From the NCBI GenBank assembly GCA_002897115.2, contig BCIH01000010.1, positions 116,380 through 180,379 on the forward strand: DNA of 64,000 nt, written 5' to 3'. A model generated the notes under the pieces. It did no database searches. It was not told where the DNA came from and saw nothing but the letters and a program-made list of their open reading frames with translations. Made by a program: the position numbers and the translations under genes. Within the stretch, counting starts at the first letter, position 1. Every line of letters begins with the position of its first letter. This DNA is from Prototheca cutis (taxonomy: Eukaryota > Chlorophyta > Trebouxiophyceae > Chlorellales > Chlorellaceae). This document shows, piece after piece, positions 49,607 to 60,119 of this stretch.

Positions 49607-50476
49607 GTGGGTTGGATGCGATCGTGTGCAGACACGAGAGAGCCTGTGATATCGCGACCCCACACTCAAGCACTGTCCTCGGAGGATGCGGGACCCATGT
49701 CCAAAGGCACCACCCACCTTCCCGTGCACTGAGCCCCAGCCGCCCCACTCCAACCAAGCTGCCTCAGCAGAAGCAATCTTGGGAAGAATCTTCCAACAAC
49801 ATACGGCAGACGGCCCAAGCTTCTAGCTTGTGCTTCTCTGGCCGTGCGGGGCACGGGGTCGGGAAGGAGCTGCTCATCCAACCGCTGCGTGCCTTGTCCC
49901 GCCCTCCCAATGCACGGACGACCTCCCCTGGACCCGATGCTCCAGGAGCTTCCATAAATCAACGATGACCAGCCATTGGTACAATGCCTTGCTTTCTTCT
50001 TGGCAGCGGGCAGGTGTATTCTTTCAGCCCCCTCAATACCCCCGGCCTTCAAAGCGACCTGGGCCAGGCATCGGTTGTGCCATTCATCCCCTCGAAAAGT
50101 AAAAAAGAGAAAACCTCTTTTCCCCCTTTGCCAAACTGGCTTGCCAACATGCCCCCGATGCNGCAGTGCGAGCATTGCTCATTTGAATTTTTGTTGACAT
50201 GGCGGCACTGACCTGCCCCCGAGGGCGTTTGTTCGTGAGCCCCGTACCGATTGGTGAACTTTAGTTGCCATCTGGACTGGGATTTGGGTTTGGGGGCCTC
50301 TCCCATGCTCCTCTGGTAGACCTGACGGCCATCCACCCTCAGCCCGCCCCAACCACCCCCCCCCCCAACCATCAGTATCTGCGAACAAACAGACAGATCT
50401 CCCTGATCAGAGTTCTGCTGATACAAACCAGTGCCATTTAAGAAAACTGTCAAGTTCCATCACGGCGCGCCATCCA
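49607..50476. other. Intergenic, convergent 3' ends
   Basis: Separates the ACT-repeat gene and a minus-strand membrane protein gene. Small frames on both strands show no recognisable product. Confidence 0.45.
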
Positions 50477-51978
50477 TCACTCCTCTGCTGCCCAGGGGGA
50501 CACCAGGAACAGATTGGCGACCCAGCGTAGCGGGCCCCCCGGTGGGACTGAGAACATGGGCTTGAACTCGGGAATGGCGCTGCGGTATGCCGTCATGAAC
50601 TCATTCAGCTTGAGCAGGGCCTGCACTTGCAGCAGGGCCGCCAGGGTCGCGTAGTAGACACCCACTGCCTCCAGCACCACCTGCACCGGCATCCCTGTGC
50701 TCAGTTGGTTGAGAGGTGGTTGGGTTTGGGGCCGAGGGGGTGCGGTTTTCTGGGGTTTGGGAGTCGGCAGTCAAACTAGTGGACAAGTATTCGATGTACC
50801 AGCAAACAAACAACAAGCAGACAAACCCATTCGCGGCGCCGCACGCACCGGCGCTGCCTAGGGTCTCCACAAAGCTGCCAAAGGCCCAGGGCAGAATGGC
50901 AGAAGTCACGGCCACCGAGGCCAGACCCAGTGCCAGGCGTGGGTGCAGGTGGCAGCATCGCTGCCACGTCTGGCAGCCCAGGCATGCAGAGGTCACGCCA
51001 CACAACGCCGTGTTGCCTCGGAAATCCAGCACCCGATCCAACTCCTCCCGTGCCTGTGATGATGCCGAGTGGAGCTTAGAGGGTTTTTGTTTGTCAGGAG
51101 GGGTTGAATTTCTTTGAACAGTGCAAGACATGGGGATGATGGAATGCTTTGTCCCACGCGTGACGTCATCACCTGTGAACCCTGCATGCAGAACCAAACA
51201 CTGTGTCCACCTTGATGGGGTCGGCGGCCTCATTCAGGGCAGCTTTGGCTGCTTCCCATCGCAAAGGGACGTCACAGACGGGGAGATGCTCCACCCACTT
51301 GTCTGTGGGGGGAANTGCCAGGTCGTGCACGCGGCAGCTGCAACTGGGACAGCGCATAGTGGGCCGCAGACCTGCAGAAATGGGAGTGGAGGTGCAGTGT
51401 TGGCCGGAGAGGGCCAGCATGGNTGCTTTGCGGNGAANTTCGACAAAGAAGTATTCTTATAAGTACTTCAGGCAGGCAAGCCAGTCTTTCATGTGTCCAG
51501 GGAGGGAAAGTCACCATGCTGGCGNGCGGCGAGAGCGAGGCATTCCTCTGGGTCAGCGCGGATTCCACCCTTGCAGAGCTTTACCTCCTCATCCAGTCCC
51601 ACCCGCTCCTCCCTGATCTGCTGTCCCGCACAATCCGCCCTGCAACCAACCAAGCCACCCGCCTGTGAATGGGCATTTTGTCTGGTAGCTCCTGCCACCT
51701 TTTTTGGCCTGGAGTTCCTGGGTGTGATGCAGCCATGGCATGGTGTCAAAATAGGACTCCACGTTGCGCCAGAGCGTGCAGGCCAGAATCTGGACCAGCC
51801 AGAGCGTCGCCAGAAGCACCGCCCAGATGAGGGACAGCACCTCCGCGAGCCCGCCCTGCTCGACCCCGATGCCTAGCATCAGGCCCACATCCGCGCCAGA
51901 AAAAATGAAAGCAAGGAGAACGGGCCATCCCAGGATGCGAATGCTGGTGAAGGGAGCGAGCAGAGTCTGAAAAAACAT
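50477..51978 (-). CDS. Unrecognised multi-pass membrane protein
   Basis: Minus-strand exons: the first (51978 to about 51690) has two or three membrane segments (IRILGWPVLLAFIFSGADVG; VLSLIWAVLLATLWLVQILA) then CTLWRNVESYFDTMPWLHHT. A second (about 51610-51500) is polar (REERVGLDEEVKLCKGGIRA). A third (about 51370-51190) has a CPSCSCRVHDLA Cys cluster and CDVPLRWEAAKAALNEAADP. A fourth (about 51050-50850) has ELDRVLDFRGNTALCGVTSA and a hydrophobic segment LGLASVAVTSAILPWAFGSF. The last (about 50695-50477) has VYYATLAALLQVQALLKLNE and ends LFLVSPWAAEE. No family was recognised. Several N's disturb the third exon, and borders are approximate. Confidence 0.5.
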
Positions 51979-52376
51979 CGCTGCGCAGTGTCGGAAAACC
52001 GGCGGTACCGCACGGCGCCGACAGCTTTCACTGGCCGTCCATCCAGCTGCGCATGGGACCTGGGCGATGACGTCGAGCTTTACGTATTATCTTCAAATTA
52101 TCAGTGTTTACAAAAAAACCAAACCGAGCATCGGCAAGGGCGGGTGGTAAGAGCGTCGAGAACGCCCTGGCCCTGGCCCTGGCCGGGGCTGAAGTCAAAG
52201 TTTGACCGGACTGCCCAGGGATTCGTGGGCAGGTGGGACAGGATCGTGGGAAGTGACACCCTGGCGACAGGTCACCCATGCACCACCCAGACACCCAAGA
52301 ACACACATCCATTCGGTCATGTCATATGCCTGTCCATCTTGTAATGCAGGCAGTGGCGCTGAGGTATGCCAGCCCA
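51979..52376. other. Intergenic between two minus-strand genes
   Basis: 5' flank of the membrane protein gene and 3' flank of the Nopp140-like gene. Nothing further was recognised. Confidence 0.5.
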
Positions 52377-53851
52377 TCACTCGTTGTCGCTATCAAACTT
52401 GTAACTGCAGACGGCGGTGCTATCGATGAGGCCGCCCTTGTACGATCCACGCTTCTTCTTCGTCTTCTCATGCCGAAAGTCCTTGCCCCGAACCTGATTG
52501 TTTTTTGGTGGCGGGTGTTCCAGAAGGGTTTCTTCATCTACTGTGAATGCCTGGCATATGGAGGCATGGGACCCCACAGAGGGATCCCAGGGCCCAGGCC
52601 CCCTCCATCCTCCCACCCCCAACCACACTCACACAGACACACAAACATACCTGTCCGAGGACCTGCTGTGCCTTGTATCCCCATCCCTGGGCGCCAAACG
52701 TGCCGACGTAGGAGTTGTCCCAGGAGCCCTTCTTGTTCAGCCACTCGTCGTCGTTGACGCGCTTGAAGGCGCGGGCAGCGGAGCCACCAGGCGTGGGCTT
52801 GCGGCCAGAGGCGCCGTCCTCGGCTGCCTCCGAGCTGCCGCCGCTGACTGCGGGTGTGGAGGCCGACGGTTGCTGCGANGGTGTTTCTGCCTGCGATACC
52901 GCGTCTGTGCCGTTTTCCGCCGCGGGCTTGGTTGCCACTGGTGTCTCTGCCTCCTTGCCCTTGTTCTTCTTCTTCTTCTTCTTCTCGCCAGTCTCAGCAG
53001 CACCGTTGGCGGCGGGCTGGACAGCCGCAGCTTCAGCGTCCTTCTTCTTGTCCTTCTTCTTGTCCTTCTTCTTGTCCTCCTTCTTGTCCTTCTTGCCGTT
53101 GGCATCTGGTCCTGGGGTCACCGCCTCAGGCTCAGTCTTGGACTTTTTCTCTTTCTTCTCCTTCTTCTTGCCGACAGACTCAGTCTCCTGGGGTGCAGCG
53201 GCCTCTGCCTCCTCCTGCTTGCGCTTCTTCTCCTTGGGAGGCTTGGCGGCAGGCGTCTCCACGGCAGGTGTCTCGACGGCAGGGGCGGCCTCCTCGGCCT
53301 GCTGGTGGGCCATGGCATTGTGCTCAGAAAGAGTCCTGGCATCTGAGCTTGCTCAACAGCCCACAGCACACGTGCAGCGGAAATGAGCCCCTCCCAACAA
53401 TCAAACTTAAAACCATAATCCGGTCAACCGCAGCACCTTGCGCTTCTTGCCCTTGCTCTTCTTCACGGCGTCATCCTTGACAACCTGCAACAGGTGTGCC
53501 AGGAGCTTCAAGTCAGGCACCAGCCCTGCCTGTCGTGCAGCGTCGTGCCTGAGCACCTGGGAAACACCCCCACCGCCCCCAGGAGATCAACCAACTCACC
53601 TCCTTCGCAGACCCGGGGACAACCTTCTCCTCCACAGCCCCGCTCTCAACCTTAGACTTCTTGCTGCTCTTCTGTTCCTGTGCAGCGAGCAAAACATGGA
53701 GCTGCAGGGCTGAGTGCACCTGAACCTCTGGCGGGTGGCCAACGCCCCAGTACTCGCAGCCTCGAGACCTATTGCTCTCACAGACGTGCGCATCTCTGTT
53801 CCACAAAATAACATGTAATCTCCACATCAATGTTCCGTGTACCTTGGCCAT
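52377..53851 (-). CDS. Nopp140/SRP40-type nucleolar phosphoprotein
   Basis: Likely nucleolar chaperone of snoRNPs and RNA polymerase I. The C-terminus is a clear SRP40 domain: AFKRVNDDEWLNKKGSWDNS, GWGYKAQQVLGQ, and after an intron (about 52640-52500) VRGKDFRHEKTKKKRGSYKG ending KFDSDNE at 52377. The middle is low-complexity, with long Lys/Glu/Asp-Lys repeats and Ala/Pro/Thr stretches, as expected for Nopp140. Upstream exons give MAK (53851) spliced to EQKSSKKSKVESGAVEEKVV and a short helical piece LVPDLKLLAHLLQVVKDDAV. It is head-to-head with the J-domain gene, about 390 bp away. It is shorter than animal Nopp140, about 320 residues. Confidence 0.85.
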
Positions 53852-54239
53852 GGTGACGCTTCAGGCACCGTGCGACAAGGGCAGACTCCGCGCCGAGATA
53901 CACGGCGGTCCTGGACGTGCAAAACGAGCTGCGTCAAGTCGTACCAAGGTTCTGCAAGAAATATTATTTACTTTGACATATGCAAAAGCTTGCGCAGCGC
54001 AGGTCATGTCGTTCTGAGTGTAGCATGTTGGCTAGCTCATGCAACGCTTTCGCGCCCGGAGCTCCAGTCTGAGCGGCCTCGCCGGCAAGCTCCCTCCCCT
54101 AAAGCGATCCACGGTTTGGGGCCGTCGCGGATCGGCCAATGTCGGCATGTCGCGACTGTAAGTCCTCGGAAGACCTACAGGACATTCTAATTTCACGAAT
54201 CGATCCAATTCAACTGCATGGCTTGACCCAGACAGTGCC
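53852..54239. promoter_or_regulatory. Divergent promoter region
   Basis: The 388 bp between the starts of the Nopp140-like gene and the J-domain/GPALPP gene must hold promoters for both. No specific motif could be assigned. Confidence 0.4.
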
Positions 54240-55986
54240 ATGGGGAGCAAGAAGGAGAAGCACAAGGGCAAGGACAACAAGCATAAGAGCCACGATAAGC
54301 ACAGGAAGCACAGGAAGCACAAATCCAGCCGGAGGGACCGGGGCAGCAGCTCTGGCAGCGACAGTGACAGCCCACGCGATGCCAACGCGGAGCTTGAGCG
54401 CAGCCGCAGGGCTGCTCGGGCCATGCGGGAGATCCTGGGGCATGATTACGCTCTCAAGGCCGACCTGAGGGAGGTCATCACCAAGCTCGACCGCGGCGAG
54501 GCACTGTCCGTGGAAGGTGTGCAGGACCACTATGTCAGGTCCAGGCTGCACACCATGCTGACCAGCCTGCCTCAAGTCAAGGCGACACCCACGGTGCGTG
54601 TGTTAGGGGCCGTGGGTCCGCGTGAGGGACTGGGTGGATGTGCACGGGGTGAAACGGAGCTGCCACCTAGGCATGGCTGCTACTGGCAGCCCCCACTCAC
54701 CCACCTACTAAGACGACTGGCTGACCCGCTCGGCACCACTCTCGTCCCCCACCATCACGACAATAGAAGGAATATTTCAAGCGGTCGGGCAGGAACGGGT
54801 CGGGCTCCATTCTGGCTTTCCTGGCACCCATCCTGAACGAATCCAGGGAGCAACTGGCTGCCTATGCCCCAGTGCCACGGGATTTGAGCCGTGGCAGCGG
54901 CAAAACAGCTGGGGATGATGTGGCTGCATCGAGGGCCGGGGTCAGGGCCTGTAATCCTCCGGAGCAGCGGCGGCCAGGGCCCGCCACGGCCGCAGCCCCA
55001 CGCGACGAGCCCTCCGCCGACAAGCCCGTGCTTATTGGTGCAGCCATGCCACCGCCGGGCTTTGGGGGAGGGCTTGGTGTGAATGACGGCAGCGCACGGT
55101 CAGGATTGCCAGAAGGGGAACCTGCATCGAGTGATGATGGCCCTGGTAATGTGGACGGCAGTGGAGCTCGAGGAGCTTCGCAAAACTTCCCTGACGATGA
55201 CGACTGGGAGCACCGCGGTCAGCAGGTAAAGTCAAAGGCCCCCGATGACAATGATGATGCACAGGCTGTACCGCCCGGCCCAGACCCGGCGCCGCAGACT
55301 TTGAAAAAGGTGCTGGGGCCCGCCATGCCGCCGCCCGAGGTGCTGGCGGCTGCTGCCACCGCTGGTGGTCCTGGGACTGCATTTGGCGATGATTTTCACG
55401 ACGACGACGGCGGCGATTTCCTGGGCCCCATGCCTCCTGAGATCGAGGCCGAGGTCGAGGCGGCCGGCGACGACGAGCGGGCCGCGGAGGTGAACCGGAT
55501 TCTCCGTGTCCTGACAGAGCACAGGGCATCGCTGACAAGCGTTGACGCGGCCGAGGCGCTGAAGCGGCCGCCTGACGCGTACGCGGTGCTGGGTCTTGAC
55601 CCCGCGACTCCTTCGTCCGGGATCAAGCGGCGCTACATGCGGGTGAGCCTGCTCATCCACCCAGACAAGTGCGCCCACACGGGTGCGGCCGACGCGTTCC
55701 AAGCGGTCGCAGCCGCCGCGGCCACGCTGCAGGATCAGGAAAAACGCACGGAGCTGGACGCCGCGCGCGAGGACGCTGCACTGCGCGAAGAATTTTTAAA
55801 AGAAAGCGCGGCGCGTGACCGCGCACGGAAGTGGCGTGTGGCGCGGGGTCAAGCCACAGCCGAGGACCTGGCGTCGCCGACGGCGGCGGCTGACGGCGGG
55901 TTTGCGGAGCCACGCCGCGAAGCCTGGATGACGGAGCTGCCACCAGAGCGGTCGGCAGGCGCAGGCATCCCGGTATGCTCGGTGTT

Positions 55987-56019
<33 letters not shown>

Positions 56020-56633
56020 ATTACCATGATATTCGGGGTTTGGGGTGTGATGCATTCAAGTCTGACCCGAAATGTGTGGACAACGATATCACTTCCGTTC
56101 TTGACACCCCCAAAACCCTAACCCCTAAAAAACGCATCACGCAGGCTTCGGGCGGTCCGTTCCGTGGTTTCTCTCAGTCTGGGGTCAAACCCCGGGGCGA
56201 CACGTCGGGGTGGACGATGACGCCCTCACAGCGGGCGGCGCAGCTCGAGGGCGGCGGCGGGACCGGGGCAGGCCCGAGCATGCTGGCCGATGCACCCACC
56301 TCCGCGCCCGTCCGGGCCTCTGCAGAGGCTGCGGCTATGGACGCCTTCAATACCACNACCCGCAAGCGCAGCCTGCTGGAGGAGCACCAGGCGCGCAAGG
56401 CCGAAGAAAGCAGGCGCAAGCGCAAAGGCAGTACAGCGGGCCCTGCGGCGGCAGCGGAAGGCTGGGATCCAGCGACGCAACCATGGCGGCCCTTTGATCG
56501 AGAAAAGGACCTGGTGGGGGCCCGGGGGGACGTCAAGTCGGCCCAAGGCCGACTCGCGGCCATGCCTTCCCTCGCCTCCCGGTTTGGCAGCCTGAACGGC
56601 AATGGCGGCGGCAGCCAGCGGACGTTCCTGTGA
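54240..56633 (+). CDS. J-domain protein with GPALPP motifs and DUF3752
   Basis: Starts MGSKKEKHKGKDNKHKSHDK, a Lys/His/Ser-rich nuclear-type N-terminus, then a helical part (REILGHDYALKADLREVITK). After an intron (about 54593-54835) come GP-MPP-type motifs (GAAMPPPGFG; LGPAMPPPEVL; LGPMPPEIEAEVEAA) and a J domain: PPDAYAVLGLDPATPSSGIK, the HPD motif in LLIHPDKCAHTGAADAFQAV. A C-terminal DUF3752 block follows: EAWMTELPPERSAGAGIP, spliced over a T/G-rich intron (55974-56142, approximate) to QASGGPFRGFSQSG and SGWTMTPSQRAAQLEG, then WRPFDREKDLVGARGDVK, ending at 56633. The combination matches plant J-domain/DUF3752 proteins. A splicing or RNA role is inferred. Confidence 0.85.
55989..56018 (+). 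repeat. Intronic T10-G20 homopolymer pair
   Basis: Ten T followed by twenty G on the sense strand in an intron of the J-domain gene, the same arrangement as at 4813 and 27486. Confidence 0.9.
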
Positions 56634-56933
56634 AGATGTGTTGCATTGCTTTGCTCTTTGTCTGCCTTCCACGGGCAACCACCCCATCCTGTTGCCGCTG
56701 ACGATGCGCCCATCTGTGCACCCTGTTGCGATTCCTTGCGAGGGCCATCACTGCCCTGAGGTGTTTTCTAGGTACGGATGGCACCGGACGACAGTGTGAC
56801 AGTCGTCGAGCGACCCAAGCCTGCCAGCGGATAGGGCCAGGCATTACTCCCTCCTGATGACCAAGACATCACCGTCATCATCAACAGGCTGGCCCCCTGC
56901 CCTGCAGAGATCACACATGTTCGCCCCTTCCGC
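56634..56933. other. Intergenic, convergent 3' ends
   Basis: Short spacer between two convergent genes; no structure was noted. Confidence 0.5.
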
Positions 56934-59734
56934 CTAGGCAATCACAGCCCGGATCCGTCCGCTCTCGAGCGCCACCTGGCACAGGGCCAGCTGTGTCACG
57001 GCGGGCAGGCCCAGCGCCCAGTCGGGTGCGCCGGACTTTGAACGACGCACGACGGCCTCGGCGACGGCACGTGCCAAGGTCACGAATTCGTCCTCGCTGT
57101 TTGACCCCGATGCCGAGCGCTGCAACNGGGCCGGCTCGGCGGCAAGGGCACTGACGATAGCTCCCAATAAAAGCGCGGCCCGGGCAGGGGAGTGGAACCG
57201 AGGCATGTGGGCCTGCGCCAAGTCAGCCTGCAGGCAGGACAGCAGGGCTCGGGGGTGCACCAGGACTGCCCCACTGACACCCTCTGCCACCGTCTCGTCT
57301 TCCAGGGACACTGCTGCCTGGAGCAGCACAGGGTTGGGTTTTGTCCCCGGGTGCAGCGCCCGTTGGTAGCACCGCGCGATGACCTGCTTTTTGGGGGAGG
57401 GGGGAGGGTTGTTGCAGCTGTGATGGTGGTAGTGGTAGGAAAGAATGGGCCGAGCATGGAGCACTGAACAGGATCCCTTCCGTCACCTGCAGACCCATGA
57501 CATGACGGCCATCCCGTCCCGCCCTGGTGGAGGCACTTGAACGAATCTCTCCCCGAAGGGAAAGGAAAGCTGTAAAATGTGGCAACGAGAAAGGAAAAAA
57601 GCGCGTCAACCTCACCATACTAGAAAGGCGGAGGCGGTCTGCCGGCTCCAGGGCGGCAAGCACCGTCGCCATGGTCGGTTCCTCCATTCCGTCTTCAGGC
57701 CACAGGCNGCGGACGAGGATGGCGTCGAGCTGCAGCCGGGCGTTGGTCCGCACCGCTGACCTGGCGCGTCCCGGCGCAACATAAGCCCCCGCGGCCTCCA
57801 GCGAACTTAGCACGCCCAACAGGCGACGCAGCAGGTCGCCGCCAATCTCGGCCAGCTCCCCCCGAGTCAGCAGTGGGGGTGTTGTCAGCTGAGGCCGGGA
57901 GGGGTCATTGGTGGTGGTGTCGTCGGCAGCAGTGTTTATAGATCCATCGTCATCATACCCCTGCTCATCGTCATCGTCATGCCGTGCGGCACCCTTGGCC
58001 AGCAGGACCAGCAGGGCAGCCACAAATTTGTCCCGGTGCTCCTTTCCCGTCGCCTGCACAGTGAGGTGCAGGGCAGTGTGGCAGGCGATTCTGCTTTGCG
58101 GGTTTTTCTCTTGTGTGGAAAGTAATCCACTCCATTTGGCGGAGAATGCAACCCCTGTCCCCTGCTTGACGTGGAAAGGGAGAACACCAACGTCGCCGTC
58201 TCCCCAACAACCACCACTCCTGCTGACATGCAGGTCGGAGCAGTAGAGACGGTGGAGCAGGCTTCGTTTCAGCAGACCCTGCTTCTCCCGGGCATCCAGA
58301 CCACTTGCTTCTTTGCAAGCCTGCAGAGGGTGGGCACAGGGGAGGAGAGGGCATGGTAGGCTTGACAGCCAGCCCCGCATGTGCATGCATACATGTGCAG
58401 AAACACCGCAAAGCAATCTGCCAATACCTGCAAGCGTGCTGCAGCATCGATGCAAAGAATTCTGGAGAGGTAGCGGAGGAGCAGCATGTTGCCGCCTGTG
58501 CCCGGATGCCCGAGCACACCTCGCCGTGCTGCATCGGCAGCGAGAAACGTCAGCAGCCCCAGCGGCGTCTGGACGTGGCCCGCTGCACCGCGCGGCGCCT
58601 GTGACGACCCGCTCTCCTCGCTGGCCATACCAGCGGCCAGCATGTCGGCGCAGAGGAGTTGGTTCCACGCGAACGAAGCAAAGTCCCTGCGTGATTGTTG
58701 TCGTCGTGTCCGGAGTTGGGGGCCCCATGTACAACGCGCAAGGAGGGCACGAGAGACCGGGGGAGTGGTCGTTCTCGCACCATCGCTGCCTTCAACCATC
58801 ACCCAACACAACGCACAAGTTGACGGGCGTCCAGGTCCCGGCCACCGACGATTCCAGCACGGGGCTGGACGATGATTCTGCTCGCGAGTCAGTGGCGCAC
58901 ACTCGTGCAGGCGGGTGCAGCAGGGCCGCGGCATGCAAGACCCGGGCCGCTTCCGTGGCCAGCGTTCGGTCGGTGTGCAAGCCGTCACACCGCAGAACCA
59001 GCACCAGTGTGTCCAGTGTCTCCCTGAGTTGCTTGGCGAAGAAAAGGGGAGGATGATCTGGGAGCAAGCATCCCTTGCCGGCAGTCCCAGGTGTGATGTA
59101 GTGAGATGAAGCAAGCTTCCCCTCAGTCACCCGGCATCCATACAGAATATTCAGGAGGCCACTGATCCCTGCAAATGCCTTCTGATCGGGTGACCCTGAA
59201 GAAACGCTGCCCACCTGTCAAACGCAGTGCCCTCCCGCTCCATCAGTGCCAGGAGGCGGTGGCAGAACGACACAAACCGCAGGCCTGCAGTCCCGAGCAG
59301 TGGTCGACGAACATGGCTGTGCAGAAGGAAATGCCACCGATGGGCAACCAGCCAGCACATGGCAAGCAGGCGGATCCCTCTGCCCAATCACTCTTGCTGC
59401 GCAGCTGCAAACCCAGGCGGCTTTGAAAGCAAACTGACAGCTGGCACACCCACACCTACATCCACACACCTGCGGTGTCCATGCTCTCCTTCATGTATGC
59501 CTGGGTGCTCACGGTCAGGGGGTCTGACTGTGTCGCACTCGCGGCGCGCGAGTGGCCGTCTGGACTGCAGCGCTCCCGCCAGGCACGGACGTACTCCTGG
59601 GACAGGGAATGCAGCTCCTGAAGCCGCTGGCCATCCAGAAACGGTGCCAGAATGGAGCGTTCCGTCGAGCCGTCGCCCTGGGAGGGAGCGCATGCCTGGT
59701 TCAGTGTCAGCTGTCGTCCTGGGCGGGAAGCCAT
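56934..59734 (-). CDS. Unrecognised helical-repeat-like protein
   Basis: Multi-exon minus-strand gene. Exon 1 starts at 59734 (MASRPGRQLTLNQACAPSQG; then SILAPFLDGQRLQELHSLSQ). Next pieces: AFDRWAAFLQGHPIRRHLQG, FAGISGLLNILYG, LRETLDTLVLVLRCDGLHTD with RTLATEAARVLHAAALLHPP, TPLGLLTFLAADAARRGVLG with LRYLSRILCIDAAARLQVL, EKQGLLKRSLLHRLYCSDLH, KFVAALLVLLAKGAARHDDD, LLTRGELAEIGGDLLRRLLG, and a last exon ending GLPAVTQLALCQVALESGRI before the stop at 56934. Regular amphipathic helices suggest a HEAT/ARM-like scaffold of roughly 750-800 residues. No family was recognised. Borders are approximate and three N's lie in exons. Confidence 0.5.
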
Positions 59735-60119
59735 GACTCTGGTGACCCCTGCTGCGCTGTCTACCGAATGTGGCCACTGGCCAATGGTCAGGGCATGCCT
59801 CCTCGCAATGGAGCTCTTTGCTAGTTCATGTATAGATTGTTACCGAAGATATTCTCATTGCAACTGATGCCGCTGCAAAACCTGCATCTCGCCCGATTCT
59901 TGAAGGCGAAGGAACATCTCTCGTAGGCCGATCCATGTTTGAACCAGTTGGTGCGGTCTCCGACGGAACCTCCACCCGTACGTCGCTGTACCGGGCCAAC
60001 CCGTCTGAATATGCACGTGCCGGCACAGGTTGATGGTCTCGGTTCACATGGCGGCAGCAGCTCAAAATATGCACATCGCATTAAATGCATGCAGACAAAG
60101 GTCGTCGTCAACAGGATGG
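59735..60119. other. Intergenic between two minus-strand genes
   Basis: No gene or repeat was recognised. Confidence 0.5.
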
